The position numbers and the translations under genes are program-made. From contig NZ_FZNT01000003.1 in the NCBI RefSeq assembly GCF_900188235.1, positions 372,001 through 436,000 on the forward strand: DNA of 64,000 nucleotides, in the 5' to 3' direction. The notes below the pieces were generated by a model, which was not told where the DNA came from, ran no database searches, and saw only the letters and a list, made by a program, of their open reading frames with translations. This document shows, one piece after another, positions 44,881-56,699 of the stretch. The DNA is from Lutibacter agarilyticus. Lineage in GTDB: Bacteria > Bacteroidota > Bacteroidia > Flavobacteriales > Flavobacteriaceae. Numbering within the stretch: the stretch's first letter is position 1; every line of letters starts with the position of its first letter.

Positions 44881-44888
44881 CAAATTTA
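44881..44888 (-). promoter_or_regulatory. -7 box of the HPRT-Adk gene
   Basis: TAAATTTG on the minus strand, 15 bases before the ATG, which predicts a leader of only about 8-12 nt. No clear -33 element. Confidence 0.35.
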
Positions 44889-44940
44889 AGAATCAATCCT
44901 TAAACTTAAATTTTATTTTTAATATTTACTAGTTTGAAAT

Positions 44941-44976
44941 ACAAAAACCGTTTTGAAATTTCAAAACGGTTTTTGT
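44941..44976. terminator. Perfect 36-bp palindrome after secDF
   Basis: The arm from ACAAAAACCG to TTGAAA (18 bases) is directly followed by its exact complement with no loop bases. It lies between secDF and the HPRT-Adk gene, and in the secDF direction ends in TTTTTGT, so it probably terminates secDF. Confidence 0.7.
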
Positions 44977-44996
44977 TGTATTAGGTTAACACCTAA

Positions 44997-47996
44997 TTAT
45001 TTTTTCTTTTGCTCTAATTTCTTAGTAGTATCATACATAATTGGAGATGCAATAAACAATGACGAATACGTACCTACAACTACCCCAACAATTAACGCGA
45101 ACATAAATCCTTTAATTGAATCTCCACCAAATAAGAAGATGGACATTAATACCACTAACGTTGTTAATGATGTATTAATTGTTCGTCCTAATGTAGAACT
45201 TAAGGCTACGTTTACAATTTTTGAGAATTTCCAAGAAGTATGTATTCCTGTAAACTCACGAATTCTATCGAAGATTACCACCGTATCATTCAACGAGTAA
45301 CCAACTACTGTTAAAATGGCCGCAATAAATGATTGTCCAATTTCCATGTCAAATGGTAATATTTTATAGAAAATTGAAAAAATTGCCAATACAATTAAAA
45401 CATCATGGAAAACCGCAGCAACAGCTCCTAAACTGTATTGCCATTTTCTGAATCGGAATAAAATATATAAGAATACCACTAATAGTGATCCAAAAATAGA
45501 CCATCCAGCTGCAATCTTAATATCCGAAGCAATTGTTGGTTCAACTTTAATAGAAGCCACAATTCCGGCAATTTTCTCACCATCATAACCAGGCTTAAAT
45601 TGATCCATTGTTAACCCTTCAGGAAGGAATGATTTCAAGTTTTCGAATAATAAATCTTGAACTTCATCATCAATATGGTTTCCTTCTTCTTCAATTTTGT
45701 ATTTTGTAGTTACTTTTAATTGACTAGCCTCACCGTAAGTTTTTACTTCAGGAGCACTTCCAAAAGCACCTTCTAAGGTTGTTCTAACATCAGCAGGGCT
45801 TGTAGCTTTATCAAATTTAATTACATAAGATCTACCTCCAACAAAATCAACTCCGTAATTCAATCCGTTTGTTACTAAAGATGCTAAACCTGCAATAATT
45901 AAACCTCCTGAAATAATGTAAGCAATTTTACGTTTTTTCAAGAAATCAACATTAATATTTGCAAATAAGTTTTTAGTAATGCTTGTGTTGAATGTAAATA
46001 ATTTTCCTTTTGCAGCATACCAGTCAATTAATAAACGTGTTATAAATACTGCTGTAAATAATGAAGTTACAATACCTACCATTAATGTATAAGCAAAACC
46101 TTTTACTGGTCCTGTTCCAAATACATATAAAATAATACCAGTAAGCATGGTAGTAATATTGGCATCAATAATTGCAGATAAAGCTCCTTTAAAACTAAAT
46201 CCGTGCTCAATTGAAGCTTTTAAACCTTTACCTTTGTTTAACTCTTCTTTAATTCTTTCAAAAATAATTACGTTGGCATCAACCGACATACCTATTGTTA
46301 AAATAATACCTGCAATACCTGGCAACGTTAATACGGCTCCAAATGCTGTTAAAATTCCGAAGATAAATAAAATGTTTACTGCTAAAGCTACATCAGCAAA
46401 TGCTCCTGCTTTACCATAATAAAATATCATCCATAACAACACTAATATTAATGCCAATCCAAATGATAGCATACTGCTATTAATTGCTTTTTGTCCTAAA
46501 GATGGACCAACAACTTCTGATTGAATAATATGTGCTGCAGCTGGTAATTTACCTGCTTTTAATACGTTTGCAATATCTTGCGCTTCACTTACACTCATAC
46601 TTCCACCTGAAATAGAAGTTCTACCTGTAGTAATTGGTGTATTTACTGAAGGTGCAGTGTGTACATTGTCATCTAAAACAACAGCAACAAACTTACCTAC
46701 ATTTTCAGTAGTCATTTTACCCCATAATCTTGAACCTGTTGCATTCATTGTCATACTAACTTCAGGCTTTCCTGTTTGACCGTATTCCTGACTTGCATCG
46801 TCAATTACATCCCCTTCAATAGGAGCAATATCTTCACGGTTAGATTTAATACCGTATAAATAAATTAGCTCAGTATCTTCTCCTGTTGTAATTAATTGCG
46901 ATACAAATGATTTTGAATCCCATAAGAACTTCGCATATTTCATGTCGTTAGACAATAAAGCTCTTACCTCTTTTAAAGCTAAGTATGAATTTACTTTTGC
47001 AGTATCGGCTACTTTTGCAGTTGCAATTACAGATGATACTTGATTTTGTGATTGTGGTACACTTGGCGTTAAAACTGTAAATAAGTTATTCACTTGTTTT
47101 GTAGCTAAAGAATCTGAAACCTCCCCTAACAAATCATTCAATTCATCTTTGGTTGAAGTTGCTTCTTCTTCAGTAGTAACTTCTTGTTGTTTTACTAAAC
47201 CTTCAATAACTGAATTTGCTTGGAAAAAGAAATTTGCTGTTTCTTGGTTTGTATATACTTCCCAAAATTGTAATTCGGCAGTACTTTGTAATAATTTTTT
47301 AACACGATCAATATCTTTGGCCCCAGGTAACTCAATTAAAATACGACCTGATTTTCCAATACGTTGAATATTTGGTTGTGTAACACCAAACTTATCAATA
47401 CGACTACGTAATACTTCAAAAGCTGTATTTACAGAACCTGTAACCTCTTCTTCAATAATTGGCATTACTTCCGCATCCGTCAACTTAAAGTTAATTTTTT
47501 CACGTAAAGATTTGTTACCAAAAATACTTGGATCACTTAACTTAATGGTTCCTTTGCTTAATTTTTCAAACTCATCAAAAAATAGGTTTAAGAAAGTATC
47601 ATCACTTCTTTTTTGAGCTTCTGCAGCATTTGCTAAAGCTTCATTAAAAATAGGATTCTTAGACTCGTTAGACAGTCCTACTAAGATATCTTTAACCGAA
47701 ACTTGTAAAATAGCATTGATACCTCCTTTAAGGTCTAATCCTAAATTAATTTCTTTATCCTTAATATCACTATAACTAAATTGTGCAAAACCTAAATCAA
47801 TTACAGGTTTGTTTGCAACAGAGTCTAAATAAACTCTTTCTAAATTTGCTATTTCTCTACCATCATCAGTTCTTGATATAGCATATTCATTTGCTTTACT
47901 TTCTACATTTTTTGTAAACCAAGTAAATGATAATTGATATATACTTACTAATCCAAATAAAATAGCGAATAACTTTATTAATCCTTTATTCTGCAT
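44997..47996 (-). CDS. secDF: Protein translocase subunit SecDF (fused)
   Basis: SecDF uses the proton gradient to pull proteins out of the SecYEG channel. The 999-residue protein is a natural fusion of SecD (about 1-660) and SecF (about 680-999), the usual Bacteroidota form. Visible are the SecD motif DLGLDLKGGI near residue 80, the P1 domain, GLALILVLLWMIFYYG before the conserved VDANVIIFERIKEEL, then the SecF start GLNYGVDFVGGRSYVIKF and YSLNDTVVIFDRIRE. Twelve hydrophobic helices are expected. Transcribed alone; a perfect palindrome follows. Confidence 0.96.
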   Translation of the reverse strand: MQNKGLIKLFAILFGLVSIYQLSFTWFTKNVESKANEYAISRTDDGREIANLERVYLDSVANKPVIDLGFAQFSYSDIKDKEINLGLDLKGGINAILQVSVKDILVGLSNESKNPIFNEALANAAEAQKRSDDTFLNLFFDEFEKLSKGTIKLSDPSIFGNKSLREKINFKLTDAEVMPIIEEEVTGSVNTAFEVLRSRIDKFGVTQPNIQRIGKSGRILIELPGAKDIDRVKKLLQSTAELQFWEVYTNQETANFFFQANSVIEGLVKQQEVTTEEEATSTKDELNDLLGEVSDSLATKQVNNLFTVLTPSVPQSQNQVSSVIATAKVADTAKVNSYLALKEVRALLSNDMKYAKFLWDSKSFVSQLITTGEDTELIYLYGIKSNREDIAPIEGDVIDDASQEYGQTGKPEVSMTMNATGSRLWGKMTTENVGKFVAVVLDDNVHTAPSVNTPITTGRTSISGGSMSVSEAQDIANVLKAGKLPAAAHIIQSEVVGPSLGQKAINSSMLSFGLALILVLLWMIFYYGKAGAFADVALAVNILFIFGILTAFGAVLTLPGIAGIILTIGMSVDANVIIFERIKEELNKGKGLKASIEHGFSFKGALSAIIDANITTMLTGIILYVFGTGPVKGFAYTLMVGIVTSLFTAVFITRLLIDWYAAKGKLFTFNTSITKNLFANINVDFLKKRKIAYIISGGLIIAGLASLVTNGLNYGVDFVGGRSYVIKFDKATSPADVRTTLEGAFGSAPEVKTYGEASQLKVTTKYKIEEEGNHIDDEVQDLLFENLKSFLPEGLTMDQFKPGYDGEKIAGIVASIKVEPTIASDIKIAAGWSIFGSLLVVFLYILFRFRKWQYSLGAVAAVFHDVLIVLAIFSIFYKILPFDMEIGQSFIAAILTVVGYSLNDTVVIFDRIREFTGIHTSWKFSKIVNVALSSTLGRTINTSLTTLVVLMSIFLFGGDSIKGFMFALIVGVVVGTYSSLFIASPIMYDTTKKLEQKKK

Positions 47997-48139
47997 GTTA
48001 AAATTTATTTAATATAAAATTCATTTTTAATAAACGTGCAAATATATAATTTCAATTAAGAACTAACAATTCTTTTTTCCTTTATTTACGTGTAAATTAA
48101 AGGTAACTTAATTTACAGCGTACTCAATTATGATTTTGC

Positions 48140-48147
48140 TATATTTG
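48140..48147 (+). promoter_or_regulatory. -7 box of fhs
   Basis: TATATTTG fits the consensus and lies 19 bases before the ATG at 48167; no -33 TTG at standard distance. Confidence 0.4.
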
Positions 48148-48166
48148 ATACCAAATTTTTACTAAA

Positions 48167-49843
48167 ATGAAATATTTATCAGACATAGAAATTGCTCAGG
48201 AAAAAGAACTTATTCATATAAAAAAAGTGGCTGAAAAATTAGGGGTTGAAGAAGATGACCTTGAAATGTATGGCAAGTACAAAGCCAAACTACCATTAAA
48301 TTTAATTGATGAAGAAAAAATTAAGAGAAATAATTTAATTTTAGTTACCGCAATAACCCCAACCCCTGCTGGGGAAGGAAAAACAACGGTTTCAATTGGT
48401 TTAACTGAAGGTTTAAACAAAATAGGTAAACAGGCTACTGTGGTATTAAGAGAACCCTCTTTAGGCCCAGTTTTTGGAATAAAGGGCGGAGCTGCTGGTG
48501 GTGGCTACTCTCAAGTAGTTCCTATGGAGGACATTAATTTACATTTTACAGGAGATTTTAATGCGGTTGAAAAAGCAAACAATTTACTTTCAGCATTGAT
48601 TGATAATAATTTACAAAGTCGATGCTGCACTTTAAATTTAGACCCTCGAACTATTCTTTGGAAACGCGTAATTGACATGAATGATCGTTCTCTGCGCAAC
48701 ATTACTATAGGTTTAGGCGGAACTGCAAATGGTATTCCTCGTGAAGACGGTTTTAACATTACACCAGCCTCAGAAGTAATGGCTATTTTATGCATGGCTA
48801 CAGATTTTGAAGATTTAAAAAAACGCTTGGGGAATATTTTAATTGGGTTTACATTTGATAAAGACCCAATTTTCGCAAGAGATTTAAAGGCTGAAAATGC
48901 TATGGCTATTTTATTAAAGCAGGCTATTCGACCTAATTTAGTGCAAACATTAGAAGAAAATCCGGCAATTATTCACGGAGGTCCTTTTGCCAATATTGCA
49001 CAAGGCACAAACACCATTATTGCCACAAAAATGGGCTTATCATTATCTAATTATGTGGTTACTGAAGGTGGTTTTGGAGCAGACCTTGGTGCTGAAAAGT
49101 TCTTAAACATAAAGTGCCAGGCTGCTAATTTAAATCCTAAAGCTGTGGTTTTAGTTGCTACCATTAAAGCGCTTCGTCATCATGGTGGTGCGCAAAAAGA
49201 CAAACTTGAAATACCTAATTTGGATTTTGTAAAAGACGGTTTCTGTAATTTAGAAAAACACATTGAAAATATTAGAAAATTTAATATTGAACCTGTTGTT
49301 GCAATCAATACTTTTAAAAGCGATTCTTATGAAGAGATAGATTTTATAATTCGTGAATGCGAGAAATTAAATGTGAACGCTGTAGTTTGCGACTGTTGGT
49401 CAAAAGGTGGTGAAGGCACCAAAAAGTTAGCGCAAGCAGTTGTTAATATTGTTGAATCTAGTAAGTCTACTTTTAAACCTCTTTATAGCTGGGATTCACC
49501 TGTAAAAGAAAAAATTGAAACTATTGCAAAAGAAATTTATGGTGCTGATAGTGTTGATTTTGATAAAAAAGCTAAATTAAACTTAAAACGTATTGATAGT
49601 TTAGGGTTTAATGATTTTGCTATTTGTATGGCGAAAACACAAAAATCATTTTCAGATAATGAGTTTTTAAGAGGAAGACCTCGAAATTTTGTTGTCACCG
49701 TTCGTGAAATTGAAATTGCGGCAGGAGCTGAGTTTATTATTCCTATTTTAGGTCAAATGATGCGTATGCCAGGACTTCCTTCAAACCCTGCATCAGAAAA
49801 CATGACTATTGATAAAGATGGGATTATTTTTGGGCTTTCTTAA
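48167..49843 (+). CDS. fhs: Formate-tetrahydrofolate ligase
   Basis: Fhs couples ATP hydrolysis to joining formate and tetrahydrofolate, giving 10-formyl-THF for purine and one-carbon metabolism. The 558-residue protein shows the ATP loop TPTPAGEGKTTVSIGLTEG, REPSLGPVFGIKGGAAGGGY, DRSLRNITIGLGG and GGFGADLGAEKF, all diagnostic of the family, and its length is typical. No folD or other one-carbon gene is adjacent. It ends in a terminator shared with the convergent mdh. Confidence 0.96.
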   Translation: MKYLSDIEIAQEKELIHIKKVAEKLGVEEDDLEMYGKYKAKLPLNLIDEEKIKRNNLILVTAITPTPAGEGKTTVSIGLTEGLNKIGKQATVVLREPSLGPVFGIKGGAAGGGYSQVVPMEDINLHFTGDFNAVEKANNLLSALIDNNLQSRCCTLNLDPRTILWKRVIDMNDRSLRNITIGLGGTANGIPREDGFNITPASEVMAILCMATDFEDLKKRLGNILIGFTFDKDPIFARDLKAENAMAILLKQAIRPNLVQTLEENPAIIHGGPFANIAQGTNTIIATKMGLSLSNYVVTEGGFGADLGAEKFLNIKCQAANLNPKAVVLVATIKALRHHGGAQKDKLEIPNLDFVKDGFCNLEKHIENIRKFNIEPVVAINTFKSDSYEEIDFIIRECEKLNVNAVVCDCWSKGGEGTKKLAQAVVNIVESSKSTFKPLYSWDSPVKEKIETIAKEIYGADSVDFDKKAKLNLKRIDSLGFNDFAICMAKTQKSFSDNEFLRGRPRNFVVTVREIEIAAGAEFIIPILGQMMRMPGLPSNPASENMTIDKDGIIFGLS

Positions 49844-49866
49844 AATTTAGTAAAGCGTCACAAACC

Positions 49867-49903
49867 AAAAAAGCTCCAAAATTAAAATTTTGGAGCTTTT
49901 TTT
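49867..49903. terminator. Bidirectional terminator between fhs and mdh
   Basis: AAAAGCTCCAAAATT pairs with AATTTTGGAGCTTTT, with A and T runs on the outer sides, between two convergent genes. Confidence 0.85.
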
Positions 49904-49922
49904 ATATAAAACTTAGATAATA

Positions 49923-50846
49923 CTAACCTAATAATGCGTTTGTAGCTTTAACACCAGCAGCACTTTCTTTAATTTTAGCAGATTCTGCTTCAGTCAATTC
50001 AACTTCAACAATTTGCTCAATTCCATTTTTACCAATAATACAAGGTACACCTATTGAAATATCACTTAATCCGTATTCACCATCCAATAAAGCTGAACAA
50101 GGGAACATTTTTTTAGAATCTAAAGCAATAGCTTTCACCATTTCAGATACTGCAGCACCTGGAGCATACCAAGCACTAGTTCCTAATAATTTAGTTAAAG
50201 TAGCACCTCCAACTTTAGTATCTTCAACAACTTGTTGCATTTTTTCTTCTGATAAAAATTCAGAAACTTTTACACTGTTACGAGCTGCTTTTCCAATTAA
50301 TGGAACCATACCCACATCACTGTGACCACCAATTACCATACCATCAACATCAGATGCAGGACATCCAATAGCTTCAGCTAAACGGAATTTAAAACGAGCG
50401 CTATCTAAAGCTCCACCCATACCTATAATTCTATTTTTTGGTAATCCTGTTGCTTTATGAGCTAAATAAGCCATCGTATCCATTGGGTTACTAACAACAA
50501 CAATAATTACTTCAGGAGAAAACTTAATTAAGTTTTCAGCAACTGTTTTTACAATTCCAGCGTTAATTCCAATTAATTCTTCACGCGTCATTCCCGGTTT
50601 TCTTGGAATACCACTTGTAATTACAGCCACATCACTTCCTGCTGTTTTTGAATAATCGTTTGTTATTCCTGTAATTTGAGTATCAAAACCATTTAAAGAA
50701 GCACACTGCATTAAATCCATAGCTTTACCTTCAGCAAAACCTTCTTTAATGTCAATTAACACTACTTCGTCAGCAAAATCTTTAATTGCAACGTACTCAG
50801 CGCAACTTGCACCAACAGCACCTGCTCCTACAACTGTAACTTTCAT
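49923..50846 (-). CDS. mdh: Malate dehydrogenase
   Basis: Mdh reversibly oxidises malate to oxaloacetate with NAD in the citric acid cycle. The 307-residue protein is of the LDH-like bacterial type: NAD fold GAGAVGASCAEYVA, the acid that selects NAD in VLIDIKEGFAEG, the substrate loop GIPRKPGMTREELI, VVVSNPMDTMAYL and the catalytic His in VIGGHSDVGMVPL. ATG start. It is transcribed alone, after gyrB on the same strand but separated by a hairpin. Confidence 0.95.
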   Translation of the reverse strand: MKVTVVGAGAVGASCAEYVAIKDFADEVVLIDIKEGFAEGKAMDLMQCASLNGFDTQITGITNDYSKTAGSDVAVITSGIPRKPGMTREELIGINAGIVKTVAENLIKFSPEVIIVVVSNPMDTMAYLAHKATGLPKNRIIGMGGALDSARFKFRLAEAIGCPASDVDGMVIGGHSDVGMVPLIGKAARNSVKVSEFLSEEKMQQVVEDTKVGGATLTKLLGTSAWYAPGAAVSEMVKAIALDSKKMFPCSALLDGEYGLSDISIGVPCIIGKNGIEQIVEVELTEAESAKIKESAAGVKATNALLG

Positions 50847-50984
50847 ATTTTTAATTTTATTTTAATATTATTATTTTTCGAGGTATAAAAGTACTACTTT
50901 TTATATAAATAAAATGAACATTTAAGGTAATTTACGAAATCGATATTGATGATTTTTATCACGTTTATTTTACGATAAATATAA

Positions 50985-51012
50985 AAAAAGCAGCTTTTTA
51001 CAGCTGCTTTTT
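50985..51012 (-). terminator. Terminator after gyrB
   Basis: AAAAAGCAGC and GCTGCTTTTT pair across an eight-base loop, with a T run in the minus-strand direction, 20 bases after the gyrB stop. Confidence 0.75.
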
Positions 51013-51034
51013 ACATTTTTACAAAAGAAACACC

Positions 51035-52993
<1,959 letters not shown>

Positions 52994-53011
52994 TTATGTA
53001 TTAACTAAATA

Positions 53012-53019
53012 CAAATATA
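53012..53019 (-). promoter_or_regulatory. -7 box of gyrB
   Basis: TATATTTG on the minus strand, 33 bases before the ATG. Confidence 0.4.
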
Positions 53020-53356
53020 AGGCTTCAATTTATAGTTTTAAAACCTGCTAAGAGCTCCTAATTTGAAGTTATTAACAATTTGTAAATTACTAAAACTACG
53101 CTTAGAAACTATAAAAACCTCTAAAAACTAGTTTTTTGAATTTTTAACTTCAACTAAAATATTAAATTCTTTAATAATGGCTTATTTCGCTTTATTTTAA
53201 GTCATTTTACAAACAAAAAACGGACCTAAACTTCAATTTCGATACATATAAAGTCGTTTTCACCATGAAACACTGTTAAAAACTGAAAATAACCACACTA
53301 AATTTACATTGTTAAGAAAAAATGAAATAAAGTATTTATACTCTATATAATAATAT

Positions 53357-53364
53357 TATTTTTG
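53357..53364 (+). promoter_or_regulatory. -7 box of guaA, almost touching the start codon
   Basis: TATTTTTG ends three bases before the ATG at 53368, so the predicted start point falls at or next to the start codon and the mRNA would be leaderless or nearly so. Confidence 0.4.
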
Positions 53365-53367
53365 CGG

Positions 53368-54900
53368 ATGCAACATCAGGTACTTATATTAGATTTCGGT
53401 TCGCAATACACTCAGTTGATTGCTCGAAGAGTTAGAGAATTAAACATATTTTGTGAAATTTTTCCTTACAATAGTAAAACTTTTGATATTAAAGATTACA
53501 AAGCTGTAATTCTTTCAGGAAGTCCTTTTTCTGTAAGAGCTGAAGACGCTCCACATCCCGATTTATCAGAAATTAAAGGAAAAATTCCACTTTTAGGAGT
53601 TTGTTATGGCGCTCAATATATGGCTCATAATTTTGGAGGAGAAGTAGGTGCTTCAAACACACGTGAGTATGGAAGAGCAAACCTTTCATTTATCAAAGAA
53701 AACGAATTGTTTTTTGAAGGAGTAAATGAAGGTAGCCAAGTTTGGATGAGTCACAGTGACACCATATTGGATTTACCAGAAACTTTTGAATTAATTGGTA
53801 GCACCCACGACGTTAAAAATGCTGCGTTTAAAATTAAAGATGAAAGTACATATGGCATACAATTTCACCCTGAAGTATATCATTCAAAAGATGGTTTAAC
53901 TATTTTAAAAAACTTTTTAGTAAACATTGCAGGGGTTGAACAAACTTGGACTCCAGATTCTTTTGTTGAAACTACTGTTGCTGAATTAAAAGAAAAATTA
54001 GGAAACGATAAAGTTGTTTTAGGTTTATCAGGTGGTGTAGACTCTACAGTTGCGGCTACTTTAATTAGTAAAGCAATAGGTGAAAACTTGTATTGTATTT
54101 TTGTAAACAATGGTTTATTACGAAAAAATGAATTTGAAAACGTATTAGATCAATACAAACATATGGGCTTAAACGTAAAAGGCGTTGACGCTTCGGCACG
54201 TTTTTTGAAAGAATTGGAAGGAGAATCTGACCCTGAAGGAAAACGTAAAATTATTGGTCGTGTTTTTATTGAAGTTTTTGATGATGAAGCACATGAAATT
54301 CAAGATGTAAAATGGTTGGCTCAAGGAACAATTTATCCTGATGTGATAGAATCTGTTTCGGCAACTGGCGGACCTTCAGCAACTATAAAATCACATCATA
54401 ATGTAGGTGGATTACCTGACTTTATGAAGTTAAAAATAGTAGAACCTTTAAATACTTTATTTAAAGATGAAGTGCGAAGAGTAGGGGCTTCAATGGGAAT
54501 TGACGCTGAATTATTAGGTCGTCACCCTTTTCCAGGCCCTGGGTTTGGAATTCGTATTTTAGGAGATATTACTGCCGAAAAAGTAAGAATGCTACAAGAA
54601 GTTGATCATATTTTTATTCAAGGTTTAAAAGACGAAGGCTTATACAACAAAGTTTGGCAAGCTGGTGCTATGTTATTACCTGTAAACTCTGTGGGTGTAA
54701 TGGGAGATGAGCGTACTTACGAAAAAGCAGTTGTTTTACGCGCTGTAGAATCTACCGATGGTATGACTGCCGATTGGGTTAATTTACCGTATGAGTTTCT
54801 ACAAAAAACATCAAACAAAATAATAAATGGTGTAAAGGGCGTTAATAGAGTAGTATATGACATTAGCTCTAAACCACCTGCGACTATTGAGTGGGAATAA
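53368..54900 (+). CDS. guaA: GMP synthase (glutamine-hydrolysing)
   Basis: GuaA converts XMP, glutamine and ATP to GMP. The 510-residue protein has the class I glutamine amidotransferase domain ([16 protein letters not shown], nucleophile in [10 protein letters not shown], His/Glu in [10 protein letters not shown]), the PP-loop ATP domain ([14 protein letters not shown]) and the C-terminal dimerisation domain ending [10 protein letters not shown] start at ATG 53368; TTG two codons earlier overlaps the -7 box and is not needed. The LysM gene follows 26 bases later. Cytoplasmic, essential purine enzyme. Confidence 0.96.
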   Translation: MQHQVLILDFGSQYTQLIARRVRELNIFCEIFPYNSKTFDIKDYKAVILSGSPFSVRAEDAPHPDLSEIKGKIPLLGVCYGAQYMAHNFGGEVGASNTREYGRANLSFIKENELFFEGVNEGSQVWMSHSDTILDLPETFELIGSTHDVKNAAFKIKDESTYGIQFHPEVYHSKDGLTILKNFLVNIAGVEQTWTPDSFVETTVAELKEKLGNDKVVLGLSGGVDSTVAATLISKAIGENLYCIFVNNGLLRKNEFENVLDQYKHMGLNVKGVDASARFLKELEGESDPEGKRKIIGRVFIEVFDDEAHEIQDVKWLAQGTIYPDVIESVSATGGPSATIKSHHNVGGLPDFMKLKIVEPLNTLFKDEVRRVGASMGIDAELLGRHPFPGPGFGIRILGDITAEKVRMLQEVDHIFIQGLKDEGLYNKVWQAGAMLLPVNSVGVMGDERTYEKAVVLRAVESTDGMTADWVNLPYEFLQKTSNKIINGVKGVNRVVYDISSKPPATIEWE

Positions 54901-54926
54901 ACTTTTAATAAAATCAATTTTAATTT

Positions 54927-56639
54927 ATGAAGATAATTAAGATTTTCACATTCATACTCCTCTTTTCTACCGTAATTACTTTTGCGCAAGAAAAAAAGTA
55001 CATTTCGTATGAAATAAAAAAAGGGGAGACCCTAAAAAGTATTGCCAAAAATTACAATTTATCAACTAGAGATTTAGCAAGATTAAATCCTGGAGTTAGT
55101 AGAAAACCTGTGCTTGGTACTGTTATAATTGTTCCAAATAAAAACTATGGAAAAGTAACAACAGTTGTAAAACAGGAAGAAAACTTATACAAAGTTCAGC
55201 CTAAAGAAACTTTATTTGGTATTTCAAAAAAACATGGAATTACCATTGAAGAATTAAAAGCTGCCAACCCAACTTTAAGTGATGGTCTTAAAATTGGCAT
55301 GAATTTAATTATTCCTAAACCTGCGGCAACACAATTAAAAGACACTATTAATTATGTGCTTCACAAAGTAATTAAAGATGATACTGTTTTTAACTTAACA
55401 AAACGATATCATGTTTCTAAAGAAGCTTTATACCTTTTAAACCCAACATTAAAAAACGGTTTAAATTTAGGAATGTTATTAAAAATAAAACCTATTGAAG
55501 TTGAAGAAATTGAGGAAATACCTAGTGATTCTTTAGTGGTTTTTGAAGAAAAATTAATTCTTTCAAAAGAAATTAAAGTTGCGCTATTATTACCTTACCA
55601 ATTAAACAAACTAAACGATTCTATTGTTGAAGAAAGTTTTGCAAAAAGCAATTCGTTAGTAAACATAGCAACAGATTTTCATTTAGGTGCAAAAATGGCT
55701 ATTGATTCTTTAAAAAGAAAAGGGTTGAAAATTAATGTTTCTTATTTTGATACTGAAAATTCTAATCAGAAATTACAGTTATTATTAAGTAGAAATCAAA
55801 ATTTTAATACTACCGATGTAATTATTGGACCTTTATTTTTTGACAAAGCGCATTGGGTTTCAAAAAGAACAAAGGCACAAGTAATTGCACCGCTTCCATC
55901 TAAAAAACAAGATGAATTAAATACTGCCAATTTAATTAAAACAGCTCCTAATAGAGCTTCACATCAAGAGCGATTATTGGAACACATGGAGACTACTTAT
56001 AAAGGTCAAAATGTACTAATTATAAATGACGGAAAAGCTACAACTCAAACGCAATTGTGGCAAATGGTTAATAAAATTAAAAGCTTTGATTCTATTCAAA
56101 ATGTAAGCGTTATAAAACCTGAAGAAGGTTACATTAACCGCAATAAGTTTTTAACCAAATTAGATTCATTATCAAGTAATTGGATTGTTTTAATTAGTGA
56201 TGAAAATGTGACTACTTCAACTACCATTAATAATTTAAAGGGGTTTGCTGATAGAATTGACATTAATTTATTTGCCTTAAATAAAGGGAAAAATTTCAAT
56301 AATATTGATAATTCATTTTTAGGAAAGTTAAATTTTACGTATCCTACTTCTGAATTTTTAAATATTGAGGACCCTGAAATATCAAAATTTTATAATTCTT
56401 TCAAACGACAAAATGCTGCATATCCATCAAAATATGCCATTAGAGGATTTGAAGTTACTTATGATGCTCTAGTGAGGCTTGCAAGTAGTGAAAATATTAA
56501 TGAAGGTTTTACTTCAGGAGAATCTACCCGTGTATTTTCTAAATTTAACTATTCGAAAAATACGTTGGGGAGTTTTGAAAATTACGGTTTATTTTTAGTG
56601 CAATATCATGAAGATTTAACCACTACAATTTTTGAATAA
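54927..56639 (+). CDS. LysM protein with periplasmic-binding-like C-terminal domain
   Basis: A 570-residue exported protein: signal peptide (1-21), three LysM peptidoglycan-binding repeats at about 25-70 (IKKGETLKSIAKNYNLS), 88-131 (VQPKETLFGISKKHGIT) and 143-188 (VIKDDTVFNLTKRYHVS), a short linker, and from about 215 a domain that looks like a type I periplasmic ligand-binding fold (KVALLLPYQ, VIIGPLFFDKAHWVS, VLIINDGKAT). The product should sit on the cell wall and may bind a ligand or build the envelope; I see no hydrolase motif. It follows guaA by 26 bases. Confidence 0.82.
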   Translation: MKIIKIFTFILLFSTVITFAQEKKYISYEIKKGETLKSIAKNYNLSTRDLARLNPGVSRKPVLGTVIIVPNKNYGKVTTVVKQEENLYKVQPKETLFGISKKHGITIEELKAANPTLSDGLKIGMNLIIPKPAATQLKDTINYVLHKVIKDDTVFNLTKRYHVSKEALYLLNPTLKNGLNLGMLLKIKPIEVEEIEEIPSDSLVVFEEKLILSKEIKVALLLPYQLNKLNDSIVEESFAKSNSLVNIATDFHLGAKMAIDSLKRKGLKINVSYFDTENSNQKLQLLLSRNQNFNTTDVIIGPLFFDKAHWVSKRTKAQVIAPLPSKKQDELNTANLIKTAPNRASHQERLLEHMETTYKGQNVLIINDGKATTQTQLWQMVNKIKSFDSIQNVSVIKPEEGYINRNKFLTKLDSLSSNWIVLISDENVTTSTTINNLKGFADRIDINLFALNKGKNFNNIDNSFLGKLNFTYPTSEFLNIEDPEISKFYNSFKRQNAAYPSKYAIRGFEVTYDALVRLASSENINEGFTSGESTRVFSKFNYSKNTLGSFENYGLFLVQYHEDLTTTIFE

Positions 56640-56653
56640 ATTCTACATAATTT

Positions 56654-56693
56654 AAAAAAACGTCCATCAAAATATTTTGATGGACGTTTTTTT
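56654..56693. terminator. Bidirectional terminator between LysM gene and ppk2
   Basis: AAACGTCCATCAAAATA pairs with TATTTTGATGGACGTTT; long A and T runs flank it. The genes are convergent. Confidence 0.85.
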
Positions 56694-56699
56694 ATACTT

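Noticed and set aside
46147-46419. Open frame opposite secDF
   Set aside because: It is an antisense shadow of a strongly conserved gene with no own start context or recognised domain.
48001-48166. Riboswitch before fhs
   Set aside because: The sequence is AT-rich with no conserved folate, SAM or purine riboswitch core that I can recognise.
53123-53136. AAAAACTAGTTTTT palindrome between gyrB and guaA as a regulator site
   Set aside because: Such an A/T-rich symmetric string is expected by chance in this AT-rich DNA and lies far from both starts.
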